The notes beneath the pieces were generated by a model. That model did no database searches, was not told the DNA's origin, and was given only the letters and a program-made list of their open reading frames with translations. A stretch of DNA of 64,000 nucleotides from Antitrichia curtipendula. Lineage: Eukaryota; Streptophyta; Bryopsida; Hypnales; Leucodontaceae. The translations under genes were made by a program, and so were the position numbers. The stretch is from assembly GCA_951230915.1 (NCBI GenBank), contig OX579637.1:36828001-36892000 (forward strand), in the 5' to 3' direction. The number at the start of each line of letters is the position of its first letter. The first letter of the stretch is position 1. This document shows positions 44,311 to 55,600 of the stretch, one piece after another.

Positions 44311-44765
44311 TTTAAGGATTACAAGAAATTACACCATAGTCCCCTTGTTTATGAAAAAGATCCTTTGTATTTTACCAAGGAAACATGGGTCTTTTTAAAA
44401 AACACAAGGGTATTATTTTAGAGCAAATAGTATGCCATATTTTGTTGCCACATCCAAAATAAAGGAAAAATAATTTTCTAATTTTTTTCTTCACAATCAT
44501 TTTTCTAATGATTATCTTGCATATCTTGCACACCATAGGTCCAAATAACAAATAACAAAATTTGTGCACCCCTCTTTATAGAGAGCTTTCCAACATTACC
44601 AAGAGCACAACTAGGAGATCTCACCATAGCAAACAAACAAGCAAATTCATTTAAAGTAAAGATTTTCGACAAATTAACTATTAAATCTAGCAAATTCATC
44701 ATGTTCTTTCCCTCAAGTTTTCTATCAAATTGTAGTTGTTTGAAAACTTCATTGAAATCTAGAGA

Positions 44766-44900
44766 TTTTTTTTTTTAAACAAATGATAAATTCCATTAAT
44801 TTGGAGATGTTTAGCTCCAAAACGAATGGCTGATAAAATCGCTTCACGTGTCAAATTGAAGTAGTAATCGATCACAAGGGGTTACAGGTAGAATAAAAAA
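44766..44900 (-). mobile_element. LINE-like 3' end
   Basis: The minus strand ends CTCCAAATTAATGGAATTTATCATTTG followed by an A-run (44768-44778), the usual form of plant LINE 3' tails. The 5' limit is not visible. Confidence 0.35.
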
Positions 44901-45129
44901 CAATATCAGTTACAATTGTTGTACTGAACAGAGCCTACGGAAAGGGGCCAATGGACAAATACTCAAATGTGCCCAATTGATATCATTACTTTAAAGCTTT
45001 TGTCCTATTTTGTCCTATCTAAGAGTGAGACCCTATGGGGGGGGGGCCGCCAGGACCTACTCCTAGATAAAAAGAACTTTTATCTGGAACATCCTTTTCA
45101 GGCATGATTCTATCTATTTCCTATCTCTT

Positions 45130-45313
45130 TGTTTGTTTTTTGTTTTTTTTTGACACAAATGAAACGGAATTTCATTGCAAAGGAAAAAATACAAACCAGC
45201 CAGCCACAAGTGGCCCGGCCGGGAGAGAGAAACCAACCAAGCAAAGACAAGACCAAGACCCGACACAACCCAGGACAAAGAGCAACAAGCAAGCAGAGCG
45301 CAACGGGGAGCCG
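45130..45313 (-). mobile_element. short retroposon with 9-bp target duplication
   Basis: A minus-strand insertion of 184 bp ends GCAATGAAATTCCGTTTCAT, TTGTGTC and an A-rich tail, flanked by CTATCTCTT at 45121-45129 and 45314-45322. It is a SINE or a 5'-truncated LINE. The 3' end is related to the copy at 46314-46436 (GTGGCTGGC..TTGTATTTT, GCAATGAA.TTC.TTTCATTTGT.TC). Confidence 0.8.
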
Positions 45314-46300
45314 CTATCTCTTAGTTTCTATTTCAGTTTTCTATCTATAGACTTGTAGGTTAGTATTTTGGAGAAATCAAAATTTCAGCATTAGTTTTCT
45401 CTATCATGTTAATCCATTTTTTTCATGATTTGTGAGAAAACATATAACCTTTTTTCCAAGGGAGATGTATGATAGATCTTACCCTATTTTTTTCCAAGAC
45501 ATGTAAGAAGAAGTAAGGATGAAATAATACTATATTTTTTTCCTTTGTCAAACTAGAAATATAAAATAATTCCCTATTTTTTTCCTTAGTCCTAAATGAA
45601 CTAGTATCTTATTTTTTTCCATGTAACCATAGAAAAAAAGGTAATATACATCATAGAATTCTATTTTTGTCCAAAACCTCTAATCAATACTTCTAGGTGT
45701 CATATTATACAAAATATGTGGATTAATCAAGGTAACCCCATATCTAAGCTCAAAAAAACTTGCCAATCCTATCTATGGTACTTAGAACTCAAGACATCAA
45801 GAAATTTTCCACAAGATGTAGTTTTTTGCAAAAATGAGTCTTTGTTCGAAGAGGATGTGGTCCTCACCTGTGCCCATCCCAAGAACAAAAACAAGCCAAT
45901 GTTAAGTTAGTGAGGTGCAACGGGTGTCTACGGACCACAACACGTGTTATAGCTTTTATAAGGGGCAAAATAAACATAATAAACAAAAAACTCCAAGTGT
46001 ATGAAAGAAATCTCAAAGAAACTTCTCTGAACCTAATTGTTGGTAGCATTCTGGGATGCTTGAGAAGACGATATGATATGTCCAGTAATCCACAAAACAC
46101 TAGACCAGTGCGTAGGACAGAGTTCACGCTGTGCAGCAGCAGCGTAACCTTCAGACAACGCTCCCTGGACTCCTCACTGTTCACAAGGGTAATGGCGTAA
46201 TGGGCAGCAGACAATCCCTTGCGTACTAACTTCCAGCTCGTTGCTTGTTTGCAGGGACAGATGTTGAGCAATCAGCCACTAGGCGATTTTTATAATACAA

Positions 46301-46449
46301 AAGTATTGCCTACTCTGTCCCTGTGGCTGGCCGTGTCTTGTATTTTAGGCAATACTGTCCCTGTGGCTGGCCGTGTCTTGTATTTTACCCCCTTGCAATG
46401 AAGTTCGCTTTCATTTGTTTCAAAAAAGAAAAGAAAAAGTATTGCCTAC
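46301..46449 (+). mobile_element. short retroposon with 13-bp target duplication and internal inverted target copy
   Basis: AAGTATTGCCTAC at 46301-46313 and 46437-46449 flanks a 123-bp insertion ending GCAATGAAGTTCGCTTTCAT, TTGTTTC and an A-rich tail. Inside, CTGTCCCTGTGGCTGGCCGT...TATTTT is present twice. The join reads AGGCAATACT, the reverse complement of part of the target site. Confidence 0.8.
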
Positions 46450-46791
46450 ACTTGAAAGCTTGGGTAATTACTCGTCTTGACTCTTGGCCAGCAGTGTCAG
46501 GTTGGCTGGGCGAATTTTAATTGTCCTGTAAGGTATCAGTCCGTTAAAGTTTAATGGCCGAATGCCATGCCATAAGCCATGCTTTGACGCGTTTCACTAT
46601 TTCTCACCCCTCAGAATGCGGCCCTTTATGGCTCTGACTCCTTCCGTCTCGACAGACCGGTCGTCCCGGTTGTCTCGATTCTCACACCGCCTGACTATCA
46701 GACTCTTTTACCACGCCTGATTTACCCGGCACTGAACACAGTGGTAAATCACAATGTTTTGAAACTTGTGTTTCGAAGAGGCATGGCATGG

Positions 46792-46863
46792 GGTCATGTA
46801 TGTCATGTATGTCATGTATGTCATGTATGTCATGTATGTCATGTATGTCATGTATGTCATGCA
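46792..46863. repeat. 9-bp tandem repeat TGTCATGTA
   Basis: Nearly eight perfect copies end immediately before the left end of the MULE. The minus-strand HDIHDI ORF across it is a repeat translation. Confidence 0.9.
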
Positions 46864-46879
46864 TGCATCAATGATTTTT

Positions 46880-47639
46880 GAAAACGCTTTTTGACCGTTT
46901 AGGGGAGGTGGGCAGTTTTCGTGGGTCAGTGTTTCGGCGGGATTGGTGTCCGTTGGAAACCGACCAACTGTGTTTTCCGTGCCTAGGGTTTCGAGAAGTT
47001 AGGGTTTGGGAGCGTCTCTTCCGGCAGTGCGAGCCGGGTTTTGCGGCAAACTGGAGGTTTTGCGACTAAGTCTCAATTTGATAGAGGCGCTATGGTTTTA
47101 GGTGGTGATTGCGTCATTGCAGTTTAGGGGTTACCTTAGGATTCGAGTTTGGCGCAGAGACAACCAAGGACTGGAAGGCGTGTTTCAGGGTTTTGGGGTG
47201 AATTTGCGGTTGGGCATTTCAAGCATTTGGACGGAATTTGCGGCTGTGCTGGCGTCAGGGTTTACGGTGGAAAGTCGTGGCGCCAGGGCACATTTCATGA
47301 ATCCAACGCTTCTCATCTCATACTGCGCTTCGTTGTGTTAGTTAGGGTTAGGGTTTAGGTGGTGTTCTTCACTACTGCAAATTAGCAATTCCAGAGGGTT
47401 TAGGGTGATGTTCCCGATTTAGTTATAGAATGCTTGGATGCGGGCTCCTAAGTGTGTGCATTTGAAGGTTCTTTGTGTATACAATGTGTACTTCATGGTC
47501 CTAGTCCACGTGAGCTGAAAGGAGGATCTCTGGTTATTAGCAATTTTGCACGCATTAGCAAATTTGAGGCAAATTGTTGTGTATGACTTAGAAGGCCTTG
47601 CCTTCTTCGCATTGAATATAGCTGATCTGTCCTTCTTCC
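46880..47639 (+). other. left subterminal region and transposase 5' flank
   Basis: Holds the first CGAAACACTG word (46927-46936, as CAGTGTTTCG) and TTAGGGTTAGGGTTTAGG-type telomere-like words at 47340-47360 and near 47398. No separate gene recognised. Confidence 0.4.
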
Positions 47640-50600
47640 ATGGCGCGCACTGAATCAGCAGCGACAGTAGGTGATCATTTGACAGATGTTTCTATCGACT
47701 CAAAGTGGGCTGCTGATGTAGGTGTCAAACACGACGCCCGTGGGAAAGTGCAATCGCAGGTGCAGCTCGACCTTGTCACATCGAAGCTGCAGTTTCCGCC
47801 TCATGGGCCGATCTTCATGCACGACTTGTTGTGGTCCCTTCGCGAAACGCGACGTCTCCGCCAAGGTCAATGGAAGGGCAGTAAGAAGGAAGTGGTGGTC
47901 CAGCAATGTTTCATCCCCACCAGCAGGGTCCCAGATTTTATCATGGGAATGGAGAATACGAAAGGCAGCGTGACGTGCAAGTTTGTGAAAATACGCACAA
48001 AGCCAGCGAATGGCGATATAAATTTCTTAGCAACTGAAACTACTGCTAATGAAGTTGTACGGTAGGCGATTCAAGTTACACTTACCTCCTGTCCATTTTG
48101 GATCCAGTCTTGCTTCTTGCGTATTTAGACAATGTTCCGTTTTGTCTCCCATTGACTCAGTGTTTCGAAATGTTGTATGCATGTACATTTCGTCTTGCAG
48201 CTACCATTGTCAATATGGTCCACATGACCACTCAACGAATGTGAAGACTGTAAGCTCAGTGTTGCTTAGGAAGCAAAGACCAAAGGCCGCTGTTGTTGGA
48301 GCTGCAAAGACAAAACGCAATGGAAAAAACAAAGGTCCTCCCGCGGAAGGGGAAGTGCAGCCACCCAAACACAAGAAAACTAGGTCTAAAAAGAAGTCTA
48401 ATGCAACAAACGGAGCCGAAGTTACTTTTGATAAACCCAAGCGAACGCGCGTTGCCAAGAAGCCTCCACCGCCTACGGCTGCCATTCAAACGGACGCTAA
48501 ACGATTAGGCGACACCGTGCGTGTCCTCAGCATGGAAAGCGCTTGCAAGAGAACTGGGACCACTATCGATACACTGGTACCAGTGGTTCAGCGAAAAACT
48601 GGATTCCAGCGTAGACGTTCACGGCGGCAAACTGGAGTTCCGGCCGTGGCTGAAGACAGCTTACTGTCAAACGGTCCTAGAGATGTTCCTTCAAGTGATA
48701 AGCCCGATACACTTGCAGGACGAGATATAAACCTGAATTTACCAGCGAATGCCGCAGAGCCTTCTGAGGTACCTCTTACTGCAGCGGAATCAAAGGTACT
48801 TCGCTGGCAAGCTTCAAGTGCCATCAAGTTCCCAAGGAAACCAAAAATGGTTGTGTGCAAGCGCTCAAAGGCTTCCAAGAAGGCACCCATAACACTGCCA
48901 GCTGCCTTCCTAGAACTTGACTTGAATGCCCCCCCTCCGGACTGCGATAACCAGGACTTGCCTGCAGTTACGAACAATGATGTGGAAGAAAATTGTCCAA
49001 TCAGAGAGTGTGTACCTGAAGTGGGAAGCAATAGGATTGACCAGAATGCACTCATGCAGAGTACTGAGGCTGACACAACTACCAGTGCGCGGAAAACACC
49101 GCTTGATCAGGAAAACACTGAAGAACCGTTCGGAAATCCAAGCGGGACCACTAACAGGCCACGGCGACCGGATGTAGCATTTAAGCCACGCGATTCTCTG
49201 AAACAGTGGGGAGGTGGCCTGAAGCGGGGATGCCAGGCATCCTTTAGTGTAAAGTCACTATATCTCCTCCCACATGTCACGGAAATAACAGTCTATGAAT
49301 GTGAACATGTAAATGAAGCCCGAATGCAGTGCCATGGTTTGGGGCTTGCGGGAGATCGAAGTGCATTCACATGGCACTTGTCTTCGGAAATCAAGGAATT
49401 CGTCTTGAAACTACTACGGGATGGACATAGTGTACCGCAGGTCATGTCCAAGCACATTCAAATTGTAAAGGACTCCCTCAGCACTGGCAATGGCATTTCG
49501 AGGGACATGTTCCTACATGAACGTGATGTCAGGAATTTAGCAACGAAGGTGGCGCAGGAGACATACATGCTGCACCCTCATGATGCGAAAAGTGTGCAGC
49601 TGTGGGTAGAGCAGAACAGGGGAAGTGTATTCTTTTACCAAGAAATTGGATTGGTCACCCAAGGCGCTTTGACGCACTCAACTATGCCTTTTACTCTAGG
49701 GATTCAAACACCTTGGCAGCGTGAAATGATGGTCCAGTTCGGCCACGAAAATGGTGTCTCGATTGATGCCACTTTTGGCACTAACGAGAATAAGGTTTAG
49801 CGTCTCGAAACACTGCTTCTGAGAAGGAAAGGCATTCAATTTGGTCTGCCGGTAGTCCAGGTCATGCCTTATGCTTAGGTTTGGTTTTGGGTTTAGGGAC
49901 AGCTTCGCATGAATCTAGCATTCTGTCTAATTTTGCATTTGATATCTTACGATTACAGTTTCGTGTTCAGTGTTCCTGATGTGCAAAACACTATTTTGGC
50001 GTTTTTGCAGTTTCCTCTATACACGGTCATGGTGTTCGACGAGTGGCACAACGGAATACCGGTGGCATTCGTTATTACATCGCGGTCAGCGCAGGAGGAT
50101 CTTACTCCCTGGATGCGGGCGTTGGATGTTGCATTGAGGCGCGAAATGCTGAATTGGAAGCCAAATGCTTTCATTGTGGATTGCGCGCCAGGAGAGATAA
50201 ATAGCCTAAGGTATATATCGCCTTGACACACTGTCCGACGATTCATTACCATTGGCCACCACCATGTTCTTGTAGACGGTTTTAGGGTTGAGTTTAGGGT
50301 CAGTTTAGGGTCTACCCGCGCTCAGTTATAGAAACACTTACCAGATGTCACATGTAAAAGATAACACGCTGAATTGTCTCAGTACCCCTAAACCCTTAAT
50401 CACTGACTTCCTTGTCACTTTTCTAGGATGGTGTGGCCAAACACAGCCATCTTTCTGTGCCTATGGCACGTGCATCAAGCGTGGCAGAAGCAGGCGTGCA
50501 TCAAAATTCAAGATAGTGACGCACGGGCGTCCATTCTGAGGGGCCTATGTTCAATCATGTATGACCGCAGTGGGCAAACTGGAGTTCCGGCTCCGGATTG

Positions 50601-51627
50601 GGCTGTTTGGAGACTGCAGCAGTTGCAGTCAATGCACCCCGCTGCGAACGAATTCTGGGATTACGTGAGGGAACAGTGGTTGCCGAAGGTGCATATGTGG
50701 GTGGTGGGCTACCGCAATATGCCATACGCCGGCCAGGACACTAATGCTGCGGTGGAGAGTTATCATGGATACATGAAATCGGTCCTGAAGGCAGAAAGAA
50801 GTCGAATGACCGGGCGTCGGGTGGACTGGTGCATCCACGTTCTCACAGGTGATGTGCTCACCCACTATTGGTACAACTGAGTTCGCAAGCAGTTTGGATT
50901 TGTTGACAACCGAAAGGAGCGCGACATAGTTGTTTCTGCTCTCATTTTAGCTCGGGAGATACCTGACATCGACGTAACACTCCCGGAAGTCAAGGGAGGA
51001 TCGGCATTTGTCACGTCCTGTACACACCGGCATTTGCGATATGTTGTGCAAAACCCAGGAGAATTGTGGGCCTTCTGCAATTGTGTGCATGCACAACGAG
51101 GAAACACCTGCAAGCACAAGGTGAAAGTTCTAAGACTCATGCATCCACAGGTAGCAGAGGGGATTGTTGCTAGGTTTTGTGGAGCATTAAAGGGTTTAGG
51201 AGTGGCAGGTACAAGTGAAATGGCCGCACACGCTGGATTCGCTACTGAAAATGCTGTGCCGCATGAAGTTTTAGGGATGACTCCGGATCGGCTTCGGGCC
51301 GAGACCCGGCCCGAAGCGTCACGAAACACTGTACACCGCCATACCACTCTAACAATCTTAGCGCAAGAAATTCTAGATTTCAGTAGCCAAAACAACATTC
51401 TGATGGAACATCTGTACACTGATCTGCACCGCTTACAAGGAAAGATGAAGGCCTTAAAAGCCGATATTGATTCCGAGATCCTCCACCCAGTCAGGTCCAC
51501 TCCAGTGTTTCAGCGTGTGGAAGATGGGCTGGGTATGGGCTTGGGACGGTTGAGGGACATGCTTGAGGGCCGAAGAAGACCAGGAGTTTACAGAAGACTA
51601 CATTTGGGTGGAGAATCGCCGGCTTGA
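47640..51627 (+). CDS. MULE transposase (mudrA-type, MULE domain plus SWIM finger), one in-frame TGA
   Basis: Four exons join in phase: 47640-48061, 48201-49794, 50011-50210, 50427-51627, all with GT/AG borders; about 1,138 residues. Exon 2 holds a long basic, disordered region, then KRGCQASFSVKSLYLLPHVTEI, a segment typical of plant MULE transposases. The catalytic region follows: first Asp in SIDATFGTNENK (49765-49767), second Asp in FIVDCAPGE (50179-50181), CLWHVHQAW, and the Glu in NAAVESYHG (about 50754). The SWIM zinc finger is CNC...TCKH (about 51076-51120). The protein should bind element ends and catalyse excision and insertion. TGA at 50878-50880, after HYWYN and before VRKQFGF, is the only break; no frameshift is seen. 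The start ATG lies in CCATGG, after a stretch without coding signal. Similarity beyond family level cannot be judged here. Confidence 0.85.
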
Positions 51628-52681
51628 TGGACAGGAAACAGGGGAGAATTATGCTTCGTCATGAGATTGCAACTCTAGGAAACGTCCAACACTGAAGAAA
51701 ATCAGGCACAATGTTTCGGGAACATTCTCGGTTTTAGGATAGGGAGTTCTATTGTAGCTCTTCGGATTTGTACTACGATTAGGGTACTAGACCACGGCAG
51801 AAGCCACTTATTTGGTAAATTCTAAGACTTTGGATGAGTTCTGATTTGCCTGCTTCTTTTGAGTTGTTCCCTTTGCATGCAAATAAAATGAGGGGTGACT
51901 TTTCTCCACCGACAGCTGATGTTACGAGCATCTCAGTCAATTTTGTATGTATACTGGGTACCATGAATTCGGCTTAGGGTTACGTCTTACTCAGTAGAAA
52001 TAAGAGTGCAATACTCATGCGTTAGTTTGTAGAACAGAAACAAAGTGCACATTTTGAGAATGCACGAAACACTGTAAGTAGGCTATCCAGTCAGGACTTC
52101 CAATACACTTCCACGTCTGAATTGACCTACATTTGGATTGGAGTCGGAACCAATATTTGCAAATACGCTATATTTGTCACAAACACAGTTATGAAATACA
52201 AAAGTCCTACGTACTATCCAGCTTCGGAACAGATGAGGTGTAGGAATGCATAATTCAGTCTTATTCTTTACCAAGAATGCCGCGACAAAATGTAGTTGAC
52301 AGTTTAGCTGCATACATACCCTTGGGTTCTAATACAATTCTATTATTATTACACAGAACTTTTCATGAGCTCTAACTTTGCAAATGAACCACTGCGTCGT
52401 CCTGCAGTCCTGCCGACGAGGTCTAAATTAGATGATGCATGAAACACTGTGTCCATTTACGAAATCAAGTCTTCAAATGTAATTTGGCATATTATTCTAC
52501 ATACACGTGGTATGCAGTAGCTGTCTAGGAAAACAATTGGAAATCTGAAGACACCTACTAAACCAAAAAGAACTGTCCTATGGGCCATACATGTCTAAAA
52601 CACTGTACACCGAAGGGATCCGCGGCAGCACAAGGAACCACGGCGGCACAATGAATCGGATACCAACATCAGAAAATGCTC
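51628..52681. other. spacer between convergent MULE genes
   Basis: Non-coding. Contains CGAAACACTG at 52065-52074 and near-copies at 52440 and 52596. Shared 3' UTR and terminators are expected here, but I cannot place them. Confidence 0.4.
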
Positions 52682-55600
52682 TCACTTCCGATTTGGAGGA
52701 GTGAAACCTAGCACTGAAGTGTCGTCGTCCACATCCTTGGAGTAAGATACCCGGAATGCAGGCTCGTAGGGCTGTGTATCACGGGGGGCTCTCAGCTCAT
52801 CTGCAACAGCTGCAATAACGTTCTTCTGCAGGTCACGCGCTTTTGCAGAGGATGCAATCTGGCATCTGAACAGCTCCTGTGCATTGGACCCTGCCGTCAC
52901 CGCATCGTCGCCATAGAAAACACGGAGGAAGCACTCAATGTTTCGGAGCACACAGAAGCCGCATTCGTGGTTCCCAGTTTGGAGATGACAAGGGACGTCT
53001 TCTTTCACGGTCGGCAAGGTCAGCCGCGGCTCGTGCAGCATCTCCCAAACATGGCGAATGCGACGCACGTACTCCAAGTCCTGAGCCGACGAGTGCATTA
53101 GCGCACTATCGAGGTGCTTGACGCCGTCACTGCTCAAAATGAACAATGACCAATGCCCGTCCGCAACGTAGGGAACGAGAACCGTCATATCCGCCACGAC
53201 ACTGCGGTAGATGTGCGATGGGACAAGGTACTGACGGCCCCACTTCACAAGCGCCTCCTCCGTCCCTGCCTCGCATGCAGAGGCGAGCGGTGCTTGCATA
53301 AAAGACGACGCAACGTAAACATGACCGCGGGCTGACTCGGACAGACTCCACCACAATCGTCGGCTGAGAAGCTCCAGGACATTCTGTCCGAGAAATCTTT
53401 TGGTTTGGCCCAAATGACGAATCTGGCTGATTGGCACGGGCAAGGAGTCCCACTCACTTGTGTAGAAGCGGACCTCCATGTCGTCGTTATCTCCGGCACC
53501 TTTCCTGCAAGTCAATGATGATCCCAAAACATTGTCAGGGGTAGTGTTACGTGGTCATGTATGTACCCGAAGGTTCGGTCTGAAATCTAAAGCAAACGCA
53601 TAGGATTTGGGCCATTTACCTAGGCAGCGCCTGGATGAACTCTTCAATTTGTAAAATCGCGAATGTCCGCTTGATGCTGAGTCTACCCCATGCCTTGGAC
53701 TGACGCTCGACAATCGGGAAAGGCTCGTATGTTACGCTCTTCCGATGACTCAGCGACCTCGGCCTGCCTTCACGGTCGGGGACAACCTCCGCCGCGCTCG
53801 TGAGCTCCACATCGCTGTCACCACTGTCCGCCTCCGGAAGTGCGTAAGGGTCGTCTTCCGTATTGATTAGGGCCTCGAATACCTCTTCTAGGCTACGAGG
53901 GGTGCTGGCCACGAGGTCGACTACATGCGGCCCTGAACCGCAAGACGAGCCAATAACAGACACTTGATTCAACGGAGTGTCCTCTACAATGGCCAAATTG
54001 GTAGTGTCCAGATCCTGTGTCTAGATATCATCGATGCGAAGTGGCAAAGAGATCTGTGAGAGCGGCAACGGGCCCTCGTTCAATAGTGCGTCGTGAAACA
54101 CTTCAGTTTGGCCTGAGGAATGACCGAAAGTAACCTCCGCTACATGCGGTGTAGGACTCGTCGGTTTAGGGCAAGATGACTTCATCGCGTTTGCAACAAT
54201 AAGCGCTGCTTCAGTCAGTTTAGGGATAGGCGTATCCGGACCAGTCTGGGCCCTTGCGTCATGGAATACCGTTCCTGGAACACTGGGTGGACCGGCAGTG
54301 TTCCGGACAGTTACCACATCCGTCGCCAACTGTTTAGGGCCGCCTACAGACACCACTTCTTGCGCTGACGCCGCGCCTTCATCTTGAAGCCAACCGTGCA
54401 AATCCACCTGAAGGCGAGCCGTCTCGTTTGGAACAATGTTCCCAACTTGGATCCGCCAAGACGCCTTGTCGTCGTCCTCAATGGCCACGTCCAACGACTG
54501 CACCAATTCCTTTATTTGTCGACGGGTCTCCGCCACTCGTGAGGCCCACTGAGGGGCATCGTCGTCCGACACCCAGCCAAGGTCGAAGTCTTCACGGGCT
54601 CTCAGGCACTTTCCCCAAATGAGAGACTGCTCGGTCCAATGCTCGGGATCGGTACTTCTCCAAGAAGAGAGAAATGCGGAGGGGTGATGGAGCGCCAAAT
54701 CCTGTAATGCCCGCACTCTGACATTCTCCGCCCAATGCATGACCAGGTCTAACACACTGTCCCCCTTGCCTTCGGCGACCATTTGCGCATCCCTGATCAA
54801 TTGAGCGTGGACGACCCTTGTCTCGCCTTTCTTTATGCCCGCAAAGCGAAACGGTGCTTCGACAGAGAACAAGGTCACCGCTTGAAGGATGGCTGCCTCG
54901 TTTCTGCAAATACCCCGCACCACCGGACGTGTGACGCCAAACAAAGGGCATGTCAGTAGCCTCCAACGCCCGAAGGCAGAGTTCATGGCGAGCCGGAGTA
55001 CCTTGACGAAATGCGGGGCCCTCGTACGGGGAACTCTCTCAGACAGCAGTATGCGGCGGACCACGTCTGCCTCGTCCTCTGAAACACACAATAAATTACT
55101 TAGTCGAATGTACAGCTTCAAAACACAAGCAGTGAGATCCCCGTCCATAAATAAGGAGATGTCGGAAGTAAAGCACTGAGAGGGAGAGAGTACCGTACCG
55201 TCGTGGCGCCAGGGCAATGGCGGAAGCCGCTGGAAGACCGTTGGCGCAGAGACAACCCACCAGATTGGGCACCAATCCCAGCGGTAGCTCTCACGTCTGA
55301 AGGCAGTGTCTCGCCGGAACGCGTCCACAATCTCGTGCACAACACGCTCTTGACGCAAGCGTAGCTCCGTTGTAGACTGCTGACACCTGGCCTCATACGT
55401 AGCAGAGTCGCGAAGGAACCGCAGGTAATTCGCAAGCAAGTCCACATCAGGAGGGACTTGGTCATACTTCACCGACGCGCATATGGATCTTACAGCCCGG
55501 CCCACGGCATCAGCGATTCCGAGGTAATCCTCCTCCTGCAAAGCACAACGTGATCGGACTAGGTGTGAAGGAGTCGCACTTCAAGGAAGACATAAACAAA

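Noticed and set aside
45864..46271. 135-residue minus-strand ORF with one hydrophobic segment
   Set aside because: Not recognisable, and it sits in a retroposon-rich stretch without other coding signals.
46682..46864. HDIHDIHDI ORF
   Set aside because: Translation of the 9-bp TGTCATGTA tandem repeat.
50865..50904. Very short intron that would remove the TGA in the transposase
   Set aside because: GTACAACTGAGTTCGCAAGCAG is far below the minimum plant intron length and would not keep the conserved YWYN..RKQFGF spacing.
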